From Candidatus Scalindua sp. SCAELEC01 (GTDB lineage: Bacteria; Planctomycetota; Brocadiia; Brocadiales; Scalinduaceae): a DNA stretch of 64,000 nt. Position numbers and translations under genes: made by a program. The notes beneath the pieces are model-generated. The model made no database searches and was not told the origin of the DNA. It was given only the letters and a program-made list of their open reading frames with translations. The stretch spans positions 79,653-143,652 of the forward strand of contig SHMT01000010.1 in NCBI GenBank assembly GCA_004282745.1, written 5' to 3'. Positions 49,726-57,735 of the stretch are shown piece by piece (within the stretch, counting starts at the first letter, position 1; each line of letters begins with the position of its first letter).

Positions 49726-50511
49726 CTATTCGTTTGTTTCATTAAAAATTTCATTGGCCTCAGTGGGGGTAGCATCCTTGTGGATAATCGAATAGAGCGC
49801 CTTCGCCATAGCCACCGGACGTGGATGCTGCCATATATTCCTCCCCAAATTCACGCCAATGGCCCCCTTTTGGATACCATCGTAAACAAATTCAAAAACG
49901 GGAAGCTCAGTATCAAATTTAGGTCCTCCTGCAACGACAACAGGGACCGGACATCCGTCTACCACCTTCTCAAACTCTTCACACCAATAGGTTTTTACCA
50001 CCCTGGCACCAAGCTCTGCCGCAATTCGACAGCAGAGAGAAAGATATCTTGCATCTCGTTTCTCCAGTTCCTTACCTACTGCCGTAACAGCCATTACGGG
50101 GATACCATACTCTTCACACTCATCCACCAATTTACCCAAACTCAAGAGCGTTTGACGTTCATATTTACTCCCGATAAAGACTGATAATCCAACAGCCGCC
50201 ACATTCAGACGAAGGGCCTCTTTTATTGACGTAGTAATCCCTTCATTAGCCAAGTCACCCCCCACAACACTGGTGCCACCCGATACACGAAGGATTATGG
50301 GTTTGCTGTCATCAGGATTTATGGCCGATCGTAACACACCCCGTGTGACAAAGAGTGCATCACTATACTCAATAATCGGCTTAATTGTCTCTCCTGGCTT
50401 CTCAAGATTGTTCGTTGGCCCCAGAAAGTATCCATGGTCTATAGGCATAAACATACATCGCCCATTCGGTTTAATAATCTGTGCCATACGGTTCTTCATT
50501 CCCCAATCCAT
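49726..50511 (-). CDS. DhnA/LsrF-type class I aldolase
   Basis: A 261-residue TIM-barrel aldolase of the DeoC/LacD-like DhnA group. Signature: PIDHGYFLGPTNNLEKPG (24-41), ILRVSGGTSVVGGD, GARVVKTYWCEEF with the Schiff-base Lys (about 170), VVVAGGPKFDTELPV and GAIGVNLGRNIWQHPRP. Members include LsrF (autoinducer-2 degradation), archaeal fructose-bisphosphate aldolase and ADH synthase of the alternative shikimate route. The product label depends on which; the PTNNLEKPGETI region looks most like the LsrF branch. Probably in an operon with the dehydrogenase gene. Confidence 0.85.
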   Translation of the reverse strand: MDWGMKNRMAQIIKPNGRCMFMPIDHGYFLGPTNNLEKPGETIKPIIEYSDALFVTRGVLRSAINPDDSKPIILRVSGGTSVVGGDLANEGITTSIKEALRLNVAAVGLSVFIGSKYERQTLLSLGKLVDECEEYGIPVMAVTAVGKELEKRDARYLSLCCRIAAELGARVVKTYWCEEFEKVVDGCPVPVVVAGGPKFDTELPVFEFVYDGIQKGAIGVNLGRNIWQHPRPVAMAKALYSIIHKDATPTEANEIFNETNE

Positions 50512-50652
50512 TTCCTCTTTACCTCCTTAAAATTTATTTGAACATCTCTTTTTCATAGTGAAAATCGGATACTATTTTACATGGAGGAATAGCATAGAAA
50601 ATTCAATTTATAATGTCAATGGAAATTGTTATAATGGGTCGTTTGCATCATC

Positions 50653-50836
50653 TATACTCACCGCGAATTGATTTTTGGAATTTCTGGGCAAGAGTTTGCC
50701 TGAAATTTTGATTTTTCGATTGAACAAAACCAGAGCCTTGGTGCTATCAAGGCGAGGATATTGTGATTGAGAAAGATCTAAAGGTCTGGTGAAATCGGGT
50801 TCTGAAAACCGAAAACCAATTTGCGATGAGTATATA
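50653..50836. mobile_element. T element, type I (copy 3 of 3)
   Basis: The best-preserved ends of the type: left TATACTCACCGCGAATTG, right (reversed) TATACTCATCGCAAATTGG, leading into TTTTCGG. The interior agrees with copies at 2613 and 5182 (TTTTTCGATTGAACAAAACC, GAAATCGGGTTCTGAAAACC). Upstream of the secreted-protein gene at 51022. The spacer 50512-50652 and the leader 50837-51021 hold no other feature I recognise. Confidence 0.8.
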
Positions 50837-51021
50837 ACAGGCTTGTCCTACTTTACTCAACCGGTTCGTACTGGGGCATGTGGGGTCTTTTGCGAATGCA
50901 TTTCGGCTTGGTACCTCACCACTCTATCTGTAAAATTTACTCATGGTCCTGGCTACCACCTCAAGCAAAGAGGGTAGTCGGCTGTATCCCCTCAATGACC
51001 ACGTTCTTAGGAGGAGCTAAA

Positions 51022-51528
51022 ATGCTCGATTCCCCATTAAAGAGACCGCAAGTTACTCTTCTCTTTCTCTACTCGATCATGCTTATATTCGCATCCATTG
51101 ATCTTGAGCAGAGTTCTGCGGCAGAAGAGCTTCACCATTTCGAATTAACAAGTGGTCTTAAAGACTCTACTGATATGCAACCTAGAGAAATTATCTTTCC
51201 CGTAGAGTATCCCGGCCGTATAGAAGTTTATGCGTCCTGGAAACCCCGCAATAAAAAACTTACGTTCACCCTTTATGATCAGGAGAGAAAAGCTATCGTT
51301 GGAAAAAAGGAGAGGAGCCCACTTCATCTCGTTTACGATTACAACAAAGAGAGCTTTGAAAAATCAAAAAACCTCGGCAACTCCTTTCGGGTTGAGATTT
51401 CTCACTCCCTCTTCCTATCCATAAACGGAGATGTAAAAATAGTGACTCCGGATAAAACAGATATCGATGAGGAAAATCATGATATCATTCGGGGGCCGTA
51501 TGGGACGTTTATTGAGGAGAGGGATTAA
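51022..51528 (+). CDS. Small exported protein, unknown
   Basis: A 168-residue protein from ATG 51022, which has AGGAGG at the right distance. The signal peptide is MLDSPLKRPQVTLLFLYSIM and the following LIFASIDLEQSSAAEE, with cleavage near SSA-AEE. The mature part looks mostly beta (IIFPVEYPGRIEVYASW; LTFTLYDQERKAIVG; FRVEISHSLFLSINGDVKIV), reminiscent of a pre-peptidase C-terminal or jelly-roll domain that describes 'LYDQ' extension, but I do not assign a family. Longer in-frame starts upstream lack a ribosome-binding site. P element copy 8 follows 3 bases after its stop. Confidence 0.7.
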   Translation: MLDSPLKRPQVTLLFLYSIMLIFASIDLEQSSAAEELHHFELTSGLKDSTDMQPREIIFPVEYPGRIEVYASWKPRNKKLTFTLYDQERKAIVGKKERSPLHLVYDYNKESFEKSKNLGNSFRVEISHSLFLSINGDVKIVTPDKTDIDEENHDIIRGPYGTFIEERD

Positions 51529-51531
51529 TGA

Positions 51532-51657
51532 GTGTTTGAACGAAAACTACCCATCTACTGCGTTACTGTAATAATTCCGTAATCCTCACGTACTTGAGTA
51601 CGTTCCGGTTACTCAATTATTCCGTGCCTTGTACCTGGGCAGTTTTCGTTCAAACAC
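51532..51657. repeat. P element copy 8 (inverted orientation)
   Basis: 126 bases, the only copy in the opposite orientation: begins GTGTTTGAACGAAAACTACC, CATCTAC, and ends CAGTTTTCGTTCAAACAC followed by AGGG. Just after the stop of the exported-protein gene, where it could act as a transcription terminator. Confidence 0.87.
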
Positions 51658-51864
51658 AGGGTTTCCTTTAATCACTAATTAAAAGTTAAAAGTGTCTACC
51701 CGCCCCAACCCCCGTCCGAACCGGCACGGGCGGCCGACAAGGTTATTCTAGCGGGTGACCAATCAGTACGGACAGGAAGTTTGAAGTGAGTGAAAGCGGA
51801 GAAAAAATATTTAGTACCTTCAAGCACTTCATTTCTCTTCAAAACTGTTTGTGACTATGCCGCC
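51658..51864. other. Intergenic with partial repeats
   Basis: No gene. CCCGTCCGAACCGGCACGGG near 51711 resembles the interior of the MITE at 6454-6664, and the segment ending GACTATGCCGCCCTACAC resembles bases 8008-8030. Confidence 0.4.
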
Positions 51865-52785
51865 CTACACATTTTTAAATACCCTCCCGCTTCTCGAAAC
51901 TTCACGAAAAAAACGGTTCCGCTCCTTTTTCCCAACTGGTGGTGAACCTTGCGGGAGAACACAACGCCTCAGCGGCTCATCACACTGGCGACATACAGAA
52001 AAAGGAAGGGAGTCTTTTTTGTTAAGACCCTGTTTCCGTTCGGCAATGAGAGAGACATCTTCGGTAATAAGGGTGCCGATTCTAGTTGAACCTGTCAGAT
52101 CGTGACAACAGGAGAGCACCTCTCCTTCCCATGTCACAAAGGTATGAAGAGAGAAAAGCCCACATCGTCCGGAAAAAATCTCTAGGGATTCCGGGGTATA
52201 GATGCCCGGTTTTCTCAAATTCCCTCCTCTACCATGACATGCAACCATGCTTGATGGAACCCCCAAACCTTTCCAATAACTGACAAAGTGCTCGGTCTCT
52301 CCCCTGTTCCTATCGGTTAGTACACCTTGTATTCTGAGACCTACGTCTCCTCTGGCAAGACCAATCAGTTCCATTGATCTTGAAAGGGCAACAGGGAACG
52401 AGATATTGGGACAGAGCTGTTCAAAGATCTTTTTCTGAAGGCTTGGAAAGGAGAGTGTAATTGAATTGGGTCGAGCGTCCACCAGCTTCCGGGAATTGTG
52501 ACCATGGAGAGATGTCGGATTTACGACAATCCCTATAGCACCACCATTCAGCCGAACACTCTTAATCCAATCAAAGACCATTGGATGGAAGAGAGGATCA
52601 CCCATACCCGAAAAGGTTATGAGACTGCCCTCTCTGACCAGTTTATCAGAAAGCGTATCAAACGTCTCCTCAGTCATAAATCCCGTCGGCCGTACTATCG
52701 CTTCACGCGGACAGATGAGGCAATCACACAGACAACTGTTGGTAAGTTCCATATCTACCGAGACAAATGACCAGTCAGAGACCAC
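51865..52785 (-). CDS. Radical SAM/SPASM-like protein
   Basis: A 306-residue radical SAM enzyme from the GTG at 52785, which has GGAAGGAGA at good spacing. The CX3CX2C cluster motif is CLCDCLICPRE (Cys18, 22, 25), followed by ITFSGMGDPLFHP. The C-terminal part has SPASM-like cysteines (GRCGLFSLHTF, VLSCCHDL, CRQCDEPLRRC) which may hold one or two extra clusters. A longer frame to 53037 overlaps the upstream gene by more than 250 bases and is unlikely. It overlaps the GH99-like gene by 11 bases, so the two are made together; perhaps glycan or peptide modification. Substrate unknown. Confidence 0.88.
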   Translation of the reverse strand: MVSDWSFVSVDMELTNSCLCDCLICPREAIVRPTGFMTEETFDTLSDKLVREGSLITFSGMGDPLFHPMVFDWIKSVRLNGGAIGIVVNPTSLHGHNSRKLVDARPNSITLSFPSLQKKIFEQLCPNISFPVALSRSMELIGLARGDVGLRIQGVLTDRNRGETEHFVSYWKGLGVPSSMVACHGRGGNLRKPGIYTPESLEIFSGRCGLFSLHTFVTWEGEVLSCCHDLTGSTRIGTLITEDVSLIAERKQGLNKKDSLPFSVCRQCDEPLRRCVLPQGSPPVGKKERNRFFREVSRSGRVFKNV

Positions 52786-53899
52786 GGTGCTTCTCCTTCC
52801 TAACAGCCTCCAACCATGCTGTACCGAACCGAGTATCCGGTTCCAGATAATGCCCCTCACTCCATTCGTTCCATGAGGCGATAAAGCAGAGCTCCTGATT
52901 GTCATCCTTTCTCGTGTAACGTATAGCCCGTCCAAGAAAACGGGAAAAAAGTGAAGGGTGCTCTCCCACCACCACGGGCCACCAGGGGTATCTTTTCGGT
53001 CGCTCGTTACCGTATTCTGCTGCACGTGGTGTCGCATCCCACCCTGGAGACACTGATGGAAAATAGGGAAGCTGTGACTCTACCGCAAACCCTTCCCATT
53101 CACGGCATCGCTTCTCTATCAATTCACCATAGTCCTGTCGGTAACTCCCTTTCCAGTCAGGAAGCCAAACATAGTGACTGACACTATCAAAACCAACCTT
53201 CTTAAACTCACCGATCATAGATGGTGCGGGATTCAGGGCCATGAGGTGAAGTCCCCGGTATCCCTTCCGGGAAAGGTATTCTCTTGCCCTCTGTATCGCC
53301 TCTCTGGCAACCTCCAAACCCAACTGCCTGAGGAAGAAAGTGCTGTCAAAGAGAGAAAAGAGCGGCTTACCCTGAATCTGAAAATAGTTTTTACGTCGAA
53401 AATACCTCTCCTCAAGGAACTTGATCAAGTGCAAAAAGTCTTCAGGGTCCGTATAGACCAGCCGAACAGGATCGATTTCCGGACCGGGATCTAACTTAAC
53501 GGGAAGGACACCCCGAGGCATACGGTTTGCCCACATAAGTGAGAAAGGAAAATTACTCTCACCACCCTCAGCAAGAAATCCCTTATCAAGGGCATCTTCG
53601 AAAACACGTTTACCTCGTGACCAAAAAAGGCCGTACACAAAAAAATCCACACCATATTTACGGGCGAGGGTAACCTGGTTTATTGAAGTAGCAGAAACTG
53701 AATCATCATAAGGTCCCTCCAGTGGGATTCGTGGTTGGTTGTGTCCGGAAAACCTGGGAGGAGCGTTTAAAACGATATCCCATTCACTCCATCCCGATGG
53801 GAAATTTCTGTCCCTTTCATGACATGAATGCCAGCCGGGATACACATAAGCGCCAATTTTTACCGGCTTGATTGAAGAATTCAAACTGCAGCTTCTCAT
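52775..53899 (-). CDS. GH99-like/WbsX-family protein
   Basis: A 374-residue protein from ATG 53899 (MRSCSLNSSIKPVKIGAYVY). It has the WbsX-type pattern: IGAYVYPGWHSCHERD, YGVDFFVYGLFW, GFDSVSHYVW and the hallmark FIASWNEWSEGHYLEPD. Relatives resemble endo-alpha-mannosidases of family GH99 and often lie in polysaccharide gene clusters. No signal peptide, so cytoplasmic. The frame runs upstream to 53983 across P element sequence, but the inner ATG is preferred. Coupled to the radical SAM gene. Confidence 0.85.
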   Translation of the reverse strand: MRSCSLNSSIKPVKIGAYVYPGWHSCHERDRNFPSGWSEWDIVLNAPPRFSGHNQPRIPLEGPYDDSVSATSINQVTLARKYGVDFFVYGLFWSRGKRVFEDALDKGFLAEGGESNFPFSLMWANRMPRGVLPVKLDPGPEIDPVRLVYTDPEDFLHLIKFLEERYFRRKNYFQIQGKPLFSLFDSTFFLRQLGLEVAREAIQRAREYLSRKGYRGLHLMALNPAPSMIGEFKKVGFDSVSHYVWLPDWKGSYRQDYGELIEKRCREWEGFAVESQLPYFPSVSPGWDATPRAAEYGNERPKRYPWWPVVVGEHPSLFSRFLGRAIRYTRKDDNQELCFIASWNEWSEGHYLEPDTRFGTAWLEAVRKEKHRGL

Positions 53900-53970
53900 A
53901 TTTTTACCACTTCTTTTGTAATCGCCCACCACATTAAATCCCACATAATTAGTGCTTGAACGGAAACCCA

Positions 53971-54096
53971 GTGGTTGAACCAAAACTGCCTAGGTACAAG
54001 GCGCGTAATAATTCTGTAACCGGAACGTACACAAGTACGTGAGGATTACGGAATTATTACAGCAACGCCGTAGATGTGTAGTTTTCGTTCAACCAC
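53971..54096. repeat. P element copy 9
   Basis: 126 bases; left GTGGTTGAACCAAAACTGCC, right (reversed) GTGGTTGAACGAAAACTACA, so both ends have GTGG where other copies have GTGT. An extra terminus (GTGCTTGAACGGAAACCC) precedes it at 53952-53969. Upstream of the GH99-like gene. Confidence 0.87.
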
Positions 54097-54446
54097 TAAT
54101 TAATGGCAGACTGACCCGTAACGAGGCGACAACTAATCGCCACTATTGTTGGTTAATTAATTTTCCTGGACCCTTATCAAATTATTGAAATTCCTTCACG
54201 TAGACATTGATGTTATAATGATATATTTGAAATTTGGCAAACACTTTTACAAGAACCTTTTTCTTTACCAACACGAGAGAGACACACTTGCAATACCCAA
54301 AAAAACGTAAAGTAAATACAGCACAAAAACAATCTTCGTAAAAAACATCAAAAAGGTGAGATACATATGCGGGCAAGCTGGGTTTTTTTTTAATGATGTA
54401 TTGGCAAACTACAGATTCTCACAAAAATTAACAACTGATCACGGGG
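54097..54446. other. Intergenic, AT-rich
   Basis: No gene recognised. Includes a TTATAAT at about 54211 and the leader of the membrane protein gene that follows. Confidence 0.4.
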
Positions 54447-55166
54447 ATGATAAAAATCAAAGATCTGAAAAACAACACCAGATGCGAAGAGGAGCGCATG
54501 TGGAAAAAATTACTTGCGACAGAAGAGGGCCATATCCTTGAGATTGGTTTGATTATGGCCTTGCTGTCTATTATACTCTTGGGGTTTGGTTACCTCCGTT
54601 TTCCAGAGAAAGCCCATGTTTTCATCGGTATGAGCGCTACAAATATCCTCTTTGGAAGGGCAGCCGGAATCTCATTTGGTTTCGCTTTTGAGCTAAGCAA
54701 CGTATTTGTTATCACCACCAATATAGTAATAGAAACTATCTTGGTACTCGTATTTTATCCACTTTTTGTATTCAGCTGGCGCAGTCTTGTGGTAATAAGG
54801 CCGCTCAGAAGAGTCATGAAGCGAATGCGTATTACCGCTGAGGCCCATGAAGATACCATTCGCAAATACGGAATAATCGGTCTCTTTTTTTTCGTGTGGT
54901 TACCTTTCTGGATGACGGGACCAATGGTTGGTTGTGCAGTTGGATATCTGTTGTGTCTCAGTCCCAGAAAAAACTTAATTATCGTGTTGTCCGGCACTTA
55001 CCTAGCAATAATATGCTGGTCTTTACTCCTAAAAGGGATACACGATAGCGTTGCAACCTATAGCCCCTATGCGTCCATAATCATTGTTACAATAATAGTT
55101 CTTACTATTACCGGGATCTCTCTATTGCGTTTTCTGAGACACAGGCACAAAAATAGGATTTCTTGA
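54447..55166 (+). CDS. Small multidrug export family membrane protein
   Basis: A 239-residue membrane protein of the PF06695 type. It shows five to six transmembrane segments, starting at GLIMALLSIILLGFGYLRF, with FVITTNIVIETILVLVFYPL, YGIIGLFFFVWLPFWMTGPM and GCAVGYLLCLSPRKNLIIVL and a last helix ASIIIVTIIVLTITGISLL. The conserved piece 'KYG..GLF.FV..P...TG...G...G..LGL...' is present. Export activity is only a family label. An alternative start at ATG 54498 (MWKKLLATEEG) has GAGGAG nearby. It precedes the secreted protein gene at 55211. Confidence 0.8.
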   Translation: MIKIKDLKNNTRCEEERMWKKLLATEEGHILEIGLIMALLSIILLGFGYLRFPEKAHVFIGMSATNILFGRAAGISFGFAFELSNVFVITTNIVIETILVLVFYPLFVFSWRSLVVIRPLRRVMKRMRITAEAHEDTIRKYGIIGLFFFVWLPFWMTGPMVGCAVGYLLCLSPRKNLIIVLSGTYLAIICWSLLLKGIHDSVATYSPYASIIIVTIIVLTITGISLLRFLRHRHKNRIS

Positions 55167-55210
55167 AAACAGTGACACTCATTTTCTTTTTGTTATGGAG
55201 ATACATTACG

Positions 55211-56167
55211 ATGAAAAAACAGATAATGGCAACGAACAAAGCATATGTGTTTCTAGCACTATTCACCTTTTGGTATTTGGCTACCGCTGGAAATGTGTGG
55301 GCATTTCCAACAACAATTGATTTTTCAACACATGGTCAAGGTCCTTTTCAACCCGATTATTATAAAGATTCTGGTATCATTTTTACCACTGGTAGTTTCG
55401 TCGGCTTTATCCAGGGTGACGAAACTCTCAATGGTCCAATTGGTGCTAATCTTACCACACCTGTTTCTCGTCTTTTTGCAGAGGTTGCTCCAGCTATTCA
55501 AGGAACAGCGATGTACACATTAACCGTATTTGACGACTCGGCAAACATCATAGACAGCACTTCCCTGACCGTAACTCAGGACACAGGGGACTCCAATTCA
55601 GGCCCATTTGGCTCTTTTACCATAGACCTGGGAACCATACCAACTGCGGCCACCTCCTTTACTATAGAAAACACCTTTATTAGGAGTTCATTCACAAACA
55701 GCTCCATACCTTATGGTGTAAGCACAATTACCTTTGACTCGATTGAACCTGTGCTCGTGAATGATAAATTCTCTCCGCTGGGACCAGACAAGGTAATCAC
55801 AACCCTTGATCCCACACCCTGTGGTGAAGCCACCGAAGGCACCTTTACAATCCTGGCTACCTTTCAGAATGTCTCTTCAGTCACCCTGTCCAGTCTCTTC
55901 TTTGAGGTGTCCTCCCTTACCGGCGGCAATGTTCTCTGCAACTCTCACGGCAGTACCGGAGGCAAAGGCACTATCTTGAGCGTTCCCCTGGATAGACCTT
56001 TGGCGGACCCTCTGGAGGGCCCTTTCAACGGTCTGCTTGCACCTGGTGAATCCTTTAGCGTGGAATTCAAGATCGGTCTGGTAAGCATGGACCAGTTTAC
56101 GTTCTCTTTAGACCTGTTTGGAACGGTGCATCCTGTAGAGGACGATTATGAACCACTTCCACGGTAA
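55211..56167 (+). CDS. Secreted protein with beta-sandwich repeats, unknown
   Basis: A 318-residue protein with a signal peptide (YVFLALFTFWYLATAGNVWA, cleavage before FPTT) from ATG 55211. Residues about 30-190 form one domain (IDFSTHGQGPFQPDYYKDSG; AEVAPAIQGTAMYTLTVFDD). The second (about 190-310) has FTILATFQNVSSVTLSSLFF, EVSSLTGGNVLC and LLAPGESFSVEFKIGLVSMD. That second domain is related to the end of the pseudogene at 2742-3597 (FTITAMFINSSS, VKELTGG, LSPGETF, CEIGL). I know no function; an extracellular or surface protein is likely. There is no sorting tail such as PEP-CTERM. Confidence 0.75.
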   Translation: MKKQIMATNKAYVFLALFTFWYLATAGNVWAFPTTIDFSTHGQGPFQPDYYKDSGIIFTTGSFVGFIQGDETLNGPIGANLTTPVSRLFAEVAPAIQGTAMYTLTVFDDSANIIDSTSLTVTQDTGDSNSGPFGSFTIDLGTIPTAATSFTIENTFIRSSFTNSSIPYGVSTITFDSIEPVLVNDKFSPLGPDKVITTLDPTPCGEATEGTFTILATFQNVSSVTLSSLFFEVSSLTGGNVLCNSHGSTGGKGTILSVPLDRPLADPLEGPFNGLLAPGESFSVEFKIGLVSMDQFTFSLDLFGTVHPVEDDYEPLPR

Positions 56168-56216
56168 ATGGGAAATTTCCCTAGAATAAATTGACAAATG
56201 TGAGAAACAAAGTAAA

Positions 56217-56243
56217 ATCGAAAACCAAATCGATTTTAATATA
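56217..56243. repeat. Isolated T element terminus
   Basis: Reversed it reads TATATTAAAATCGATTTGG followed by TTTTCG, like the right end of T elements. It forms part of the leader of the gene at 56256. A lone end, or remains of a deleted copy. Confidence 0.55.
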
Positions 56244-56255
56244 ACGGAGTCACTT

Positions 56256-56864
56256 ATGTCGGATAGTACAAAGAAAAACCAAGAGCTCTCTCTCTCCCTC
56301 AAGGAAACGGCGGAGAAGTTAAGGACAATCGCAGACGGATTAGAGCAGGGAAACGTCTCTATTAATGAAGAGACGGTACCCATAGCCCTAGATACAAAGA
56401 TAAAAATCTCCCTGAAATCGAAGGACAACAAAGTGTCTATCAAGCTAAAGTGGAAACCAACCAACACTTCAGCACCTACTGAAGAGAAACCTCTTCGGAA
56501 GGAAGTGACAGATAGAGACTCTATGAACCGTGATATGGATAACCGAGATCCTAAAACCGCCAAGGAAGATGCATTAGGCGAGTATACGATCTTAAAGAAG
56601 CGTATGTCGAAGGACTTCGGGGCAATCATGAAGAGCTGTATAAAAGGACAAACTATTCCGGAAAAACTTCTGGTTGAACGGTTCTACCAGGATTCACAAG
56701 CAATGTGCAGTTACCCGGATAAGGGCGAGGAGTTTTATGAGACCTACCTTAAACAGGCTGAATCCCTCATCGAGTCATTTAAAAAAGCTGACCTTGAAGC
56801 GATGAGTCTGGCAATTACGGCTCTCGGAAAGATCAGAAAGGAGTGTCACAACAGACATAAGTAG
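56256..56864 (+). CDS. amphi-Trp and XXXCH domain fusion protein (GAK-system type)
   Basis: A 202-residue protein. Residues about 1-70 match the amphi-Trp domain (LSLSLKETAEKLRTIADGLE; KIKISLKSKDNKVSIKLKW with the eponymous Trp), and the C-terminal half matches the XXXCH domain (YTILKKRMSKDFGAIMKSCI; ending KIRKECHNRHK). Both are named parts of the so-called GAK system, where they occur near an ATP-grasp, an HPr-kinase-like and a CofD-like protein; none of those is in this window. Here the two are fused. A GGAG (56245-56248) precedes the ATG. Biochemical role unknown. Confidence 0.8.
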   Translation: MSDSTKKNQELSLSLKETAEKLRTIADGLEQGNVSINEETVPIALDTKIKISLKSKDNKVSIKLKWKPTNTSAPTEEKPLRKEVTDRDSMNRDMDNRDPKTAKEDALGEYTILKKRMSKDFGAIMKSCIKGQTIPEKLLVERFYQDSQAMCSYPDKGEEFYETYLKQAESLIESFKKADLEAMSLAITALGKIRKECHNRHK

Positions 56865-56939
56865 GTTGGTAATTGAGAGCTTATACAGCTTTGATGACTA
56901 TTCGATACAGATCCACCCTAACCTGGACAAGTCGGATCG

Positions 56940-57013
56940 GGATTTTAGATTTACGAATTACGATTTGAGATTTGTTTTTGGTATTTAAATCGTACATCCA
57001 AAATCGTAAATTT
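56940..57013. repeat. Imperfect inverted repeat built of ATTTACGA words
   Basis: GATTTACGAATTACGATTTG in the left half faces AATCGTACATCCAAAATCGT and AAAT in the right half. Same style as the repeat at 8815-8912 with different words. Confidence 0.4.
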
Positions 57014-57095
57014 TTGCCAAACCTTGTCCCTGTATGTCTGGAGCAGGGATCGGTCAAAACATTATTGCTAAGAGGCTATATTATCACGTTGTCCG

Positions 57096-57494
57096 CTACT
57101 GCGTCACCACACTAATATCGCCGAAATCAGTCACCTTCCCACCCAGGACGGACATTGAGCCGTCAACCGGCACCTGAAACATACCACCTTGGATCTCCTT
57201 CGCAGTAACACTATACCTCCCGGACTTCACCTGTTCAAAGATAAATCGTCCGTCACGATCGGTGACAGTAGTAGCCACTATCTCAAATTTTATTTTAATA
57301 TAGGGATAAAATGGGTCGTTTTCCCCTCTCTCAATTAAATGGAGAAGGTTCACAATTCGCGAGTGAACGGGTTCTCCATTAAAGAGCAACACCCTACCAA
57401 CTGCCGTTCCAAAGGAAGCTTCCGACTCCGGGAGAGGTTTGTTGGAAACACACCCTATGAGTACCCAAAAAACTACAACTAACGCTATTTTCAT
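57096..57494 (-). CDS. Lipoprotein with carboxypeptidase regulatory-like domain
   Basis: A 132-residue lipoprotein from ATG 57494 with AGGGGG upstream. Lipobox VLIGC (Cys near residue 15). The rest is one beta-sandwich of the CarboxypepD_reg/transthyretin type: GRVLLFNGEPVHSRIVNLLH, VTDRDGRFIFEQVKSGRYSV and a closing GKVTDFGDISV. Such domains add stability or bind other proteins at the cell surface. Located on its own, with small spacers each side. Confidence 0.75.
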   Translation of the reverse strand: MKIALVVVFWVLIGCVSNKPLPESEASFGTAVGRVLLFNGEPVHSRIVNLLHLIERGENDPFYPYIKIKFEIVATTVTDRDGRFIFEQVKSGRYSVTAKEIQGGMFQVPVDGSMSVLGGKVTDFGDISVVTQ

Positions 57495-57735
57495 GCCCCC
57501 TATCATTACAAATTTTTGGCTGCTCTGTCTAGCCTGTTTGCCTCACATATTTCTACGTAAATATTCTCAACCTCGGTTAAGAAAAAATAATGAGTAATTT
57601 TAGACGAAAACCCGGTTGATACGATATACCGCTTAACCCCAGAAAACTGATTTCACTGGTAACCGTTTGAACTGCCCTCGGTTTTAGGATATATTTTTGC
57701 GCCCATACTGTTCCCCATAACCAGGATTACCTTCA

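Noticed and set aside
52786..53037. Longer N-terminus for the radical SAM protein
   Set aside because: It would overlap the GH99-like gene by over 250 bases in another frame; the GTG at 52785 has a strong ribosome-binding site.
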